From: UBA3064 sp023258775
GTDB lineage: Bacteria; Pseudomonadota; Gammaproteobacteria; Burkholderiales; Burkholderiaceae_E
Direction of reading: 5' to 3'
Assembly: GCA_044355655.1 (NCBI GenBank)
Contig: JBIKXS010000012.1
Span: 1 to 64,000, forward strand
DNA length: 64,000 nt
The number at the start of each line of letters is the position of its first letter. Position 1 is the stretch's first letter. This document shows, piece by piece, positions 1 to 7,504 of the stretch. The translations under genes were made by a program, and so were the position numbers. The notes below the pieces were generated by a model. It was given only the letters and a program-made list of their open reading frames with translations, was not told where the DNA came from and made no database searches.

Positions 1-743
1 GACTTGCTCGGAGCCTTGACCCTGCAAACACCTACCAAACACGAGCAACTAAGCCTGCTGTAGTGGCAATTTTTAGCCCTCGGGCTATACGAATCAATGC
101 TTTACATCATTTGGTGTCGAACTCAAGAGGACTGGAGCCCAAGCTGCATGAAAACCAGAAACTGCTGCAGGCATCGCTGGGCAAGGCCGAAGCAGAGGTA
201 GAGGGACTGAACCGGGAAAAGGATCGGTATGCCATGCGCTCACCGATTCAAGGTGTGGTGTATTGGGTAGATCCCGATTGGGCTCCTGGCGCATGGATTC
301 GGGCCAATGCACCGATTGTTGAGGTCGCTGATGTCCGCAGTTGGCAAGGCTATGCCTACTTGTCTGAAAAAGAAGTCAAGCGTGTACGGGTGGGCGATAG
401 CGCCAGATTCTTTGCCGACTCTGGCCGCTTTGGTTCAGTGCCATTGATTGTCAGCCGTGTTGATCAGGATGCATCGCATGTGTTGCAGGACGGCATCTTG
501 GCTTCGGTTTATGGCGGCGAGATTCTGGTACGCGAAAAGTCCGGACGATTGGTGCCGGAGCAGGCGATATACAGGGTCACGCTCCAGTTGCCAACGCAAG
601 AGACCGCTATGCAAGCTGAGCTGGCGAAATCTGCCACGCCAGTGCTGAGAGGGAAAGTCGTGATTTCTGGCGAAGGCCAGTCATGGCTTGGGCAGTACTG
701 GCGCACTGCGTTGTCCGTGCTTCGGCGTGAGATTGGATTTTGA
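1..743 (+). CDS. HlyD-family membrane fusion protein, 5'-partial
   Basis: The frame is open from the left edge (first full codon at base 3) to the TGA ending at 743, so the true start is outside the window; the GTG at 63 is only an internal candidate. The visible part begins with the end of a coiled-coil hairpin (charged KAEAEVEGLNREKDR). The second half of a lipoyl-like domain follows (MRSPIQGVVYWV), then a beta-barrel region. This is the order seen in periplasmic adaptors that link an inner-membrane exporter to an outer-membrane channel. The final 25 residues contain no membrane segment. The transport partner must lie upstream, outside the window. The family call is fairly sure; the substrate cannot be told. 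Confidence 0.8.
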   Translation, partial: LARSLDPANTYQTRATKPAVVAIFSPRAIRINALHHLVSNSRGLEPKLHENQKLLQASLGKAEAEVEGLNREKDRYAMRSPIQGVVYWVDPDWAPGAWIRANAPIVEVADVRSWQGYAYLSEKEVKRVRVGDSARFFADSGRFGSVPLIVSRVDQDASHVLQDGILASVYGGEILVREKSGRLVPEQAIYRVTLQLPTQETAMQAELAKSATPVLRGKVVISGEGQSWLGQYWRTALSVLRREIGF

Positions 744-954
744 CGAAACCAATGGTCTGATTATCTATGAATCACGTCTTCTTCATGTCCTTCATTTTTC
801 AGAGGTTGACATACTTCGCGCTATTTATTTGGTTCATTACCAATAAGTTAGAACAATGGCGCCAAACATTATTTCAGAAATCTTAAATAATGAATTGGCA
901 TCAACAACTTGCACCAATCTGAATGGCTAATATTCATCAATACATGTAAATGCA

Positions 955-2412
955 TCAGTTTAAACTTAATACAGAGATAAATAAGATAGTCGTGAGGACT
1001 TGTACAGCCAATGTCATCAAAAGCGTCTTTAATCCGAAGCGTACCATCGTGGACTCCTCAGTCTTTTCTCCATGTCCGGCAACTGCTAGCACCAATAAAA
1101 TGATAGGCATAGAGGCAAATACGGCATGCCCTGCAGTGCTGTTTTGAATCGCACTGAAAACAAGAGACATTTCTTTCTCGGCAGAAAGCGATGCCTGCAT
1201 TGTCATCATCAATGCATTACCGCCAACGTTAGATCCAGTGAGGTAGCCGGACAATGCGCCTAACAGTGATGACAGCGGCCCCAGCGTCAAGGGATTGGAT
1301 GACTGAAGTGCTTCACCAAGAATCCCAATCATACCGCTGGCTACCATCATCTGAGCCATAAGTGTGAAACCCCCTAACGCAAGAATCGGCTTCATTGCGC
1401 GAATAATTGTTTCGTACAGAAGCGGGAAAACGTCCTGCAAGCGATCAAGGAATAAGATTGCAACAACCATAGCAAGTCCCGGCGATGCCAGTGGTGCGAA
1501 ATGTACGCCTTCTATTTCGATCGCCCATTCCTTTGTCGGCACGCCGAGAAATGGTAGCGCGCGAATCACTGCAATTAAGCTCAGCACTATAGCGTACGGT
1601 CGAACTGCATTCCACGACGGTATCAATAAATGATTTCCTATGCGGAACAACAATAGGCAGGTTAGTGTGCTCGTGACACCGGCAAAAATTCCTGCCAGCT
1701 CAGTAACGCCGAGCCAGTTCAATGTGACTAGACAGAGCGACAGCACACTACCAAGCAGGAAACCATCCCTGCACGCACGACTTCGTTCAAGCGGCTTAGC
1801 CGAAAGCCAGCCAGCAAACATTCCAAACATCGGAAATACGCCGAAGCTGATTATGCTGGTCGAGAACCCAAGTACGGATACAGGCTGCCCGCTTAACTGT
1901 GCACCAACCGCCGTCGCTAACCCCAAGGTACCCCACGGCATGATGTTCATGCTAAGCATCGACTGGCACAGAGCAGAGTGTCGTTCGGACACTGCGAGTA
2001 GTAGCGGTACGGTGACCAGTAACGACACACCGAAACCTGTCAACGACTCCAGCGCTGGCGCTAGACCAACCACAATCATCAACCGTTTGTGCAGTGGATC
2101 CATCGGAAGTTGCTCAATCCACGACATAAGTGCGTCATGCGCCTTAGTCCGGCTAAGCAGCGAATTCAGGTATAGGCCGGGTCCAATCACCAGTGAGGCT
2201 TGTAACGTGATGACGGCAGTTGTGCTAAATGCCGGAATATACGAGCTGGGTTCCACCTGTAAAAAAGATGTGAATACAATGAGCGCAGCAACAAAGATTA
2301 CACCGCACCACGCCACGATAAAAGCAGGACGGCGATACCATGCGCTGAGGATCAACACGAATATAAAAGGACTGACACTAACTAGGGTATTCATTACTCT
2401 ATTCCATTGCAC
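955..2412 (-). CDS. LctP-family (lactate permease-like) transporter
   Basis: A 485-aa integral membrane protein with about a dozen hydrophobic segments. The motif ALESLTGFGVSLLV near residue 120 and TGSNVGGNALMMTMQ near residue 390 correspond to the two conserved glycine-rich segments of the LctP/LldP permease family. It is shorter than typical LldP (about 550 aa). The gene starts 6 bases after the oxidase gene stop, so it is very probably the last gene of the sbnA-sbnB-oxidase operon. A second start (ATG at 2394) would give MNTLVSVSP. Known LctP proteins carry lactate or glycolate. In this operon it could instead import a precursor or export an L-Dap-derived product, which is inference. Base composition is more AT-rich than in the core genes of the window. 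Confidence 0.82.
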   Translation of the reverse strand: MQWNRVMNTLVSVSPFIFVLILSAWYRRPAFIVAWCGVIFVAALIVFTSFLQVEPSSYIPAFSTTAVITLQASLVIGPGLYLNSLLSRTKAHDALMSWIEQLPMDPLHKRLMIVVGLAPALESLTGFGVSLLVTVPLLLAVSERHSALCQSMLSMNIMPWGTLGLATAVGAQLSGQPVSVLGFSTSIISFGVFPMFGMFAGWLSAKPLERSRACRDGFLLGSVLSLCLVTLNWLGVTELAGIFAGVTSTLTCLLLFRIGNHLLIPSWNAVRPYAIVLSLIAVIRALPFLGVPTKEWAIEIEGVHFAPLASPGLAMVVAILFLDRLQDVFPLLYETIIRAMKPILALGGFTLMAQMMVASGMIGILGEALQSSNPLTLGPLSSLLGALSGYLTGSNVGGNALMMTMQASLSAEKEMSLVFSAIQNSTAGHAVFASMPIILLVLAVAGHGEKTEESTMVRFGLKTLLMTLAVQVLTTILFISVLSLN

Positions 2413-2418
2413 TTATTT

Positions 2419-3534
2419 TTACTTACTCTCGACACATGTCGAGCTAGATTTCTTAAAAAAATGCAGCCAATGGTCATACTGACGTGTGCCAGCTGCTATA
2501 GCAAGGTGTGCACCGCGAACAACATCGTTCAGGTGTTTGTTGTCGAGTGCAGGGTATTGCATTCGCAATCCATCTGACAGTTCTTTAGAATGTCTTGGAT
2601 CAACAGCAATATGTGCAGAAAAATAGATGCGGGTATCACTATCAACGATACCAATTCGATCCATGGCGCCAAGAATTGCTCGAAAGTGCGGCTCCACCCA
2701 ACTCTCAAACATCATGAAGCAACCGTATGCCATCTGCTTATAAGCTGGCCGGGTAAGCAGCATATTATTCGTATTTGAGGTAATCTTTGCGAACCATGGA
2801 TTTTGTCCGCGTAACCTCATAAACGAGTCCCACTGTTCATGGCCTATGAAACGCCTGAGCCAAAATGTGTGGAAATTCTCTAATCGTCCACGACCACATT
2901 CGTCCCATAAATTTGCTGCAGCAACCGCTTTTTGGCTTCCCTGTAGTCCAAACACGAGCAACGCGACCTCGTCGTCCACTACCTCATTGCGAATTACCTC
3001 TCCGCGCAAGAACATTTCGATATGCTCACGTGGCGCCTCGTGCTCGATGTAGTGAAACAACTGGTGATTAACCCCTGGATTCGTTGCTGCAAGTACGTCA
3101 AGATGATCCGCAGCGGTTACCACATCCCGGAAAACTGGGATCTGAATTTTGCCAATCCAATGATCCATGAATTCTCGTTCTAGACCAATTTTTGCACTAA
3201 GCAGCAAGGCTTCGATTGCGTCGTCGGTAATTAGTGTCGCTACTCCATCGACATAACCAAAGATATAAGTGTAGATTTCACCGAGAGCCAAGTGTAAAAA
3301 CTTGCCATGAAGATCTGTGTCGTTGCGCAAACAAAATAAAAAGTCAAGGCGTTTCTCAATATTGAGATTGAGGTAATCCTGCAGCTCCTTTGACAACCCA
3401 TCGCATGCACGAACTGGTGGCCAGTAATATTTCTGCAATTCTGCGAATGCACCTTGTAATTGTATCTTCGTTCCTAATAATGTATTTGCCTGTGTGCCAG
3501 CATCCTTTTCTATATCAGTATTCATGTTTGACAT
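2419..3534 (-). CDS. Iron-containing redox enzyme, haem-oxygenase-like (HDO) family
   Basis: Helical protein of the haem-oxygenase-like non-haem diiron oxidase/oxygenase type. Counting from the longest frame (TTG at 3573), likely metal-ligand segments are DECGRGR with D224/E225, HTFWLRR with H235, and SAHIAVDPRHSKEL with H321, D325 and H328. The spaced Asp/Glu and His residues resemble those of the PF14518-type family. Known relatives oxidise amino acids or fatty acids (BesC, SznF, UndA, AetD). ATG 3534 is preferred because the longer version begins with a hydrophobic stretch unexpected for a cytoplasmic enzyme; the longer start would overlap sbnB by 7 bases. It lies between sbnB and the permease, so its substrate may be L-2,3-diaminopropionate or a derivative. 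That is inference from context; the family call is fairly strong. Confidence 0.78.
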   Translation of the reverse strand: MSNMNTDIEKDAGTQANTLLGTKIQLQGAFAELQKYYWPPVRACDGLSKELQDYLNLNIEKRLDFLFCLRNDTDLHGKFLHLALGEIYTYIFGYVDGVATLITDDAIEALLLSAKIGLEREFMDHWIGKIQIPVFRDVVTAADHLDVLAATNPGVNHQLFHYIEHEAPREHIEMFLRGEVIRNEVVDDEVALLVFGLQGSQKAVAAANLWDECGRGRLENFHTFWLRRFIGHEQWDSFMRLRGQNPWFAKITSNTNNMLLTRPAYKQMAYGCFMMFESWVEPHFRAILGAMDRIGIVDSDTRIYFSAHIAVDPRHSKELSDGLRMQYPALDNKHLNDVVRGAHLAIAAGTRQYDHWLHFFKKSSSTCVESK

Positions 3535-3566
3535 CGTATAAATTAAAAAATAAATTAGACACACTC

Positions 3567-4592
3567 TCACCAACGATTAACATTGGGAAAGAAGCCATCT
3601 ATTCTGATCGCACCTTGCTGTTCGCGGGCAATGTTTAGCAGATATCTCCCGACCGCGAGATCTAGGATGCCAAGACCGAATGGTGAGAATACGATAGGCT
3701 TCGAGCGATCAATTAACAAAGTCCCATTAATCACCTCGGCAAGCACCCCATGGACGAAGGAACGTCCTCCACTAAGCTGTTCAGCTAGGTGCGGTGAAGT
3801 CCCAGCCTTCATGCAGTGTTCGATATCATCAAGCACATTGAAAGCCGCCAGTAACAATTCCGGAGCTAGATCTCGGAGTGAAATGTTTAAAACTATTTGC
3901 CCGGGTTCTAGTAATTCCATATCATGGATATATGGGCTGGAGGCAGTCGTGGCAAGTACAACGTGACTGGCGTTGCGGATAGCACTGATTGGGTCTTTGA
4001 CCACACGTACATTGTCGCAAAAACCATGAGCGACCGCTGCGAGATGCTCAGCATCATCCGAATTCAGCGCATGGACTGTAAATTCATCTATTGTCCATTT
4101 CCCCGCACGCAGATAATCGAGGATGGTTCTCGCAATTAAGCCTGCTCCAAGGATTGAGAGGCTATGCATTCGCTTTTCCCCGGTTAAGACATCTGCTGCC
4201 AAAACGCAAGATGCCGCAGTTCGAGCCGCGCTGATCTGGGAGGCCTCCAGAAGGGCAATAGGATACCCAGTCTCATAGTCGTTCAACACAAGCGCTGCTG
4301 ACGCTCGCTGAAGATTTATATTCGCATTGTCAGGATAGCTCGCTATCCACTTGATACCTGCAACCGCAGTATCGCCCTTGATAGCAGCGGGAAGTGCGAT
4401 GATTCGTGCATTTGGCTTATCATCAAAGCGAAGAAAATAGCTATCTGGATTGATCGTAAATCCAGAGTGATGGCTGAGATATGTATCTCTGACTAAGTCA
4501 ATAATTTTATTCTGCTGAACGGCAAGAATATCAGTGATAAAGGAACCAGGGACAACATAGAATCCCGGCGTCATTTGATTGTACTGTTCCAT
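3567..4592 (-). CDS. sbnB: SbnB-like N-[(2S)-2-amino-2-carboxyethyl]-L-glutamate dehydrogenase
   Basis: A 341-aa member of the ornithine cyclodeaminase/mu-crystallin family. It has the SbnB-type segment GIKWIASYPDN near residue 80, the NAD-binding SILGAGLIARTILDYL near residue 147, and the terminal SPFGLGILDLAVGRYLL. In staphyloferrin B synthesis SbnB uses NAD to hydrolyse the SbnA product into L-2,3-diaminopropionate and 2-oxoglutarate. The gene lies 105 bases downstream of the sbnA homologue on the same strand, and its end is coupled to the oxidase gene. The pairing with sbnA supports L-Dap synthesis rather than ornithine cyclodeaminase activity. No siderophore synthetase is adjacent. Confidence 0.88.
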   Translation of the reverse strand: MEQYNQMTPGFYVVPGSFITDILAVQQNKIIDLVRDTYLSHHSGFTINPDSYFLRFDDKPNARIIALPAAIKGDTAVAGIKWIASYPDNANINLQRASAALVLNDYETGYPIALLEASQISAARTAASCVLAADVLTGEKRMHSLSILGAGLIARTILDYLRAGKWTIDEFTVHALNSDDAEHLAAVAHGFCDNVRVVKDPISAIRNASHVVLATTASSPYIHDMELLEPGQIVLNISLRDLAPELLLAAFNVLDDIEHCMKAGTSPHLAEQLSGGRSFVHGVLAEVINGTLLIDRSKPIVFSPFGLGILDLAVGRYLLNIAREQQGAIRIDGFFPNVNRW

Positions 4593-4697
4593 ATTTAGAT
4601 GTTCCCATTTCTATAAATGATCTGGCATAAGTGTATTCAGATCGACCGTCCGAAGAGCCGCTGCTTTACAGATATAGTCGATGAATCATGAATGGAA

Positions 4698-5699
4698 TTA
4701 AATAATATTTTTAAAATTACCATTACTTGATTTTGAAGGCTTGAGGCCGAATTGATCGAAATTTTTTCGGCACCAGTCTTCACTGTAAATCGTATCTAGG
4801 TAGCGATCTCCCATGTCGGGTGAGATCGCTACAATGCACGCATCATGTTCAATCCGTGATTCGTACTGCCGAATTGCAGCAAGTACAGTTCCAGTAGAAC
4901 CACCAAGAAGCAATCCGCGTCGTGCAAATTCGTGACAGACGGATAGGGTCTGATGCTCTGGCACCATCAACAGCTCGTCATAGCTCGAATGAACACGAAT
5001 CTGTGGTGGAGTGCTGGTGCCAAGACCAGGAATCAGTCGTTTACCTGGCGTGCCACCGAAAGTAACGGAACCGAGTGAATCGACTGCAATAATTTTCGTA
5101 TTTGGTGAGTACTGACGAATTCGACGCGAAACCCCTCCCAAAGTGCCAGTCGTGCCAGCTCCTACAAATACATAGGACGGCGTTGAGAAACGATCTAAGA
5201 TTTCGCGACCAGTGAACTCGTAGTGCGCTTCTACATTTGAAAGATTTTCATATTGATTTAGCCAAATCAGGCCGGGATCGGAAGCCAATTTGCTACGAAT
5301 CATTTCAATCCGTGTCGCAAGGTAACCGCCGTTATTATCACGTTGATCAACCACAATTAGCTCAGCGCCATAAGCACGTATTAGACGAGCGCTACTTGGC
5401 GAGAGGTTAGGATCACTGACGCAGGTAAATTTATATCCTCGCTCGGCACAAATCATACTTAGAGCTATGCCAAGGTTGCCAGAGGAGCTTTCAATAAGTC
5501 TTGCACCAGGTGCGATAAGACCTGAACTTTCCAGTGTGTTAACCATATGCTTGCCAGCTTTGATCTTTATAGATCCCGTTATTGACATGCCTTCAATCTT
5601 TAGGTTAACCTTAAATTTTTCAGAAACGTGATTTAAGACAATCCAACAATTGCTATTAACTAATTCTGTTGGATGTTCTGCAATTTTTTTAAATTCCAT
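4698..5699 (-). CDS. sbnA: SbnA-like N-(2-amino-2-carboxyethyl)-L-glutamate synthase
   Basis: PLP enzyme of the cysteine synthase fold, 333 aa. The PLP lysine is K45 in TGSIK. The SbnA-type ESSSGNLGIAL loop covers residues 70-80, the phosphate-binding GAGTTGTLGG lies near 180 and GGSTGT near 268. In the known pathway the enzyme joins O-phosphoserine and glutamate, and SbnB then releases L-2,3-diaminopropionate. The ATG at 5699 follows AAGGAG at good spacing. It is the first gene of a four-gene minus-strand operon, and IS3 debris lies directly upstream. The region is AT-rich compared with the core genes, which is consistent with transfer. Confidence 0.88.
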   Translation of the reverse strand: MEFKKIAEHPTELVNSNCWIVLNHVSEKFKVNLKIEGMSITGSIKIKAGKHMVNTLESSGLIAPGARLIESSSGNLGIALSMICAERGYKFTCVSDPNLSPSSARLIRAYGAELIVVDQRDNNGGYLATRIEMIRSKLASDPGLIWLNQYENLSNVEAHYEFTGREILDRFSTPSYVFVGAGTTGTLGGVSRRIRQYSPNTKIIAVDSLGSVTFGGTPGKRLIPGLGTSTPPQIRVHSSYDELLMVPEHQTLSVCHEFARRGLLLGGSTGTVLAAIRQYESRIEHDACIVAISPDMGDRYLDTIYSEDWCRKNFDQFGLKPSKSSNGNFKNII

Positions 5700-5871
5700 T
5701 TTTGTCTACTCCTTCAGTCAGCTAGTTACAGGTCTCAAACCGAATTCAGTGCCGAATTTCGAGCTTCAACTGCTCGTTGGTCTCGAGGGACGTTGGGTAA
5801 ACTACGAAAACAATTAGACCCAAAACAGCTTCAGCTGCGTGCTACTAATATTGGTAGCTTTTTGGCCTCGA

Positions 5872-6013
5872 TATAAATTGGTCCAGCAGTTGCGGCTGAC
5901 GCTCGTATAGCGCCGTTTCCGGCACGTTGAGCACGTCGGTGCGAATTGAAAGGCTCATCCGCCAGCCGACAATTCGCTGGGCATTCACGTCAATGACGAA
6001 GACTACGAAGATT
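5872..6013 (-). pseudogene. IS3-family transposase fragment (integrase core)
   Basis: Read on the minus strand, this stretch gives FVVFVIDVNAQRIVGWRMS followed by SIRTDVLNVPETALYERQP. This is the part of an IS3-family OrfB just after the first catalytic aspartate (typical form: D-x-x-R-R-I-V-G-W). No start or complete domain remains. It points opposite to the neighbouring fragment at 6046-6280, so at least two insertions or an inversion took place. The rest of the 681-base gap between sbnA and the AbrB-like gene shows no intact gene. Confidence 0.75.
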
Positions 6014-6045
6014 CAGCCCTGCAAAATCGAAAAATAAGTGAAGTT

Positions 6046-6280
6046 AGATACGCAGAGCTCATTAGGACGAATGGTGTTGATTGCCTATTGATATGGTCTG
6101 TCCAGCGTACATGGCGCTGAGTTGTCTTGGCCTGGTTCAACAATCACCGACTGCTGGGCTCGATTGGGTATATTCCACCGGCTGAAGCGAAGATGAACTA
6201 CCACCGGCAACTTGCCGGGAAGAGCGAGGCCGTGGTCTCAACTTTAAACAACTGGCCTCCACGAAACCCGGGGCTATTCA
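6046..6280 (+). pseudogene. IS3-family transposase 3' remnant with right inverted repeat
   Basis: One frame reads ELIRTNG, an in-frame TGA at 6118-6120, then LAWFNNHRLLGSIGYIPPAEA and NYHRQLAG. This is the characteristic C-terminus of IS3-family OrfB. The following CCTCCACGAAACCCGGGGC and TATTCA, ending at 6280, resemble an IS3-type right terminal repeat ending in CA. The left part of the element is gone. It marks the left border of the accessory locus that starts 100 bases later. Confidence 0.75.
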
Positions 6281-6380
6281 GAAATATGTTTCGCAGGTTA
6301 GACCAATGCCCAGTAGTTGCGCTGCTAGGATACCATTGGAGTAACAAAAATCGTACGCTCTATAGCCTATTGGAGTCCCA

Positions 6381-6596
6381 ATGAAAGTATTGTTCGAGAC
6401 TAAAAAGATCCAGAAGTCGGGCCGAGTAGCTTTTAGTGAGCAATTGCTGCGCAATGCTGGCCTGCAAGAAGGCGATCCGGTCGACATTTATTTCGACGCC
6501 TCGACAAAGAACATCATCCTTCAAAGCTCGACACCTTCTTCAAGTAAGGTTACGACAGAGGGAAAACAGACAGCCATGGCGAAAGAGAGAAAGTGA
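6381..6596 (+). CDS. AbrB/SpoVT-like small protein, first gene of the putative defence locus
   Basis: A 71-aa protein with the swapped-hairpin AbrB pattern in residues 1-50: KKIQKSGRVAF, then LLRNAGLQEGDPVDIYFD and NIILQSS. Proteins of this fold bind DNA as dimers, usually as autoregulators or antitoxins. GGAG at 6372-6375 precedes the ATG by 5 bases. The stop overlaps a possible GTG start of the DUF4007 gene by 4 bases, so it belongs to the same operon and may regulate it. Its role in a defence system is inference. The residue 52-71 tail is polar and probably disordered. Confidence 0.72.
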   Translation: MKVLFETKKIQKSGRVAFSEQLLRNAGLQEGDPVDIYFDASTKNIILQSSTPSSSKVTTEGKQTAMAKERK

Positions 6597-6598
6597 AC

Positions 6599-7504
6599 AT
6601 GACAGATCGACCAGAAGATCGCTTCTCAGGACATGAGTCTTTCGTATGTCGCTACGGCTGGCTTCCCAAGGTACATCGTGCCGTCTTACAAGATCGGACC
6701 ATGCTGGACAAAGAACTCGAGGCGATGCATACGCTCGGCATTGGCCGCAACATGGTCAAGTCAATCAAATTTTGGGGCGAATCCTCTGGGATCATCCGGC
6801 CGGGCGAAGACGAGGGACACGATCACGGCCCGTTGGGGCGGCTTCTCATGGGCCCCGATGGTTGGGACCCTTACCTGGAGAGGCTTGAGTCTTTGTGGCT
6901 CATCCACTGGTGGCTCGTCTCGGATGCCAAGCTTGGAGCCTGGTCAGAGGTCTTTGGTAATGGTCGCTTGCGGCGTTTTGATCGTAAGACTCTGGTTGAT
7001 CGATTGAGTGTCCGAGGTCGCGATAAAACTCGACCACTTGCCTCCTCAACCCTTGAGCAGCACGCAGGCATTCTTTTGCAGAGCTACTTGAAAGACGAGC
7101 GCAGCAATGACGACACCTCATGGTGCCCGCTTCAGGATCTGTCATTGTTGATGCAGACGGTAACTGATGATGGACGCGTTGCCTTCAATGTTTCGAATCG
7201 GCAGCCGCTCGGTTTGACCGAACGTGCTTTTGCAGTCTGTTTACTCGACTTTGTTCGTCGGCGCAGTGCGGACCAAGCCAATTTGGCTCTCTCGGATGTA
7301 TCACGAGGCGACTTCGCCCCAGGAACGGTGTTGTGCATCGATGAACTGACGATCCGTCGCTATCTCGACGAGTTGGCCAATGGGCTGTTGGTAGGGTGTT
7401 TGCGCTTCAACGACACTGCAGATACGCAAAGCATTGTCGTCAATTTGAACAACGCGCCAAACCATCTCATTTTGGCCACTGACGCAGAGGTTTCGAATGT
7501 CTGA
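6599..7504 (+). CDS. DUF4007-family protein
   Basis: About 301 aa. It starts at ATG 6599 behind an AGAGAG-rich ribosome site; GTG 6593 is an alternative overlapping the previous stop. The N-terminal segment RFSGHESFVCRYGWLPK and the GIGRNMVKSIKFW segment are characteristic of DUF4007 (PF13182). No catalytic motif is visible, and the function of the family is unknown to me. The 3' end overlaps the start of the large ATPase gene by 8 bases, so the two are translationally coupled and probably act together. From memory, DUF4007 genes tend to sit beside PAPS-reductase-like genes in defence islands; I could not check this here. Confidence 0.75.
   Translation: MTDRPEDRFSGHESFVCRYGWLPKVHRAVLQDRTMLDKELEAMHTLGIGRNMVKSIKFWGESSGIIRPGEDEGHDHGPLGRLLMGPDGWDPYLERLESLWLIHWWLVSDAKLGAWSEVFGNGRLRRFDRKTLVDRLSVRGRDKTRPLASSTLEQHAGILLQSYLKDERSNDDTSWCPLQDLSLLMQTVTDDGRVAFNVSNRQPLGLTERAFAVCLLDFVRRRSADQANLALSDVSRGDFAPGTVLCIDELTIRRYLDELANGLLVGCLRFNDTADTQSIVVNLNNAPNHLILATDAEVSNV

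Noticed and set aside
1640..2482. 280-aa plus-strand frame opposite the LctP permease gene
   Set aside because: It mirrors the permease gene on the other strand, is Ser/Thr/Pro-rich without any domain, and has no ribosome site. The permease has clear family motifs.
955..5699. Staphyloferrin B siderophore cluster
   Set aside because: Only the L-Dap genes are present. The NIS synthetases, the citrate synthase and the siderophore exporter of that pathway are missing.
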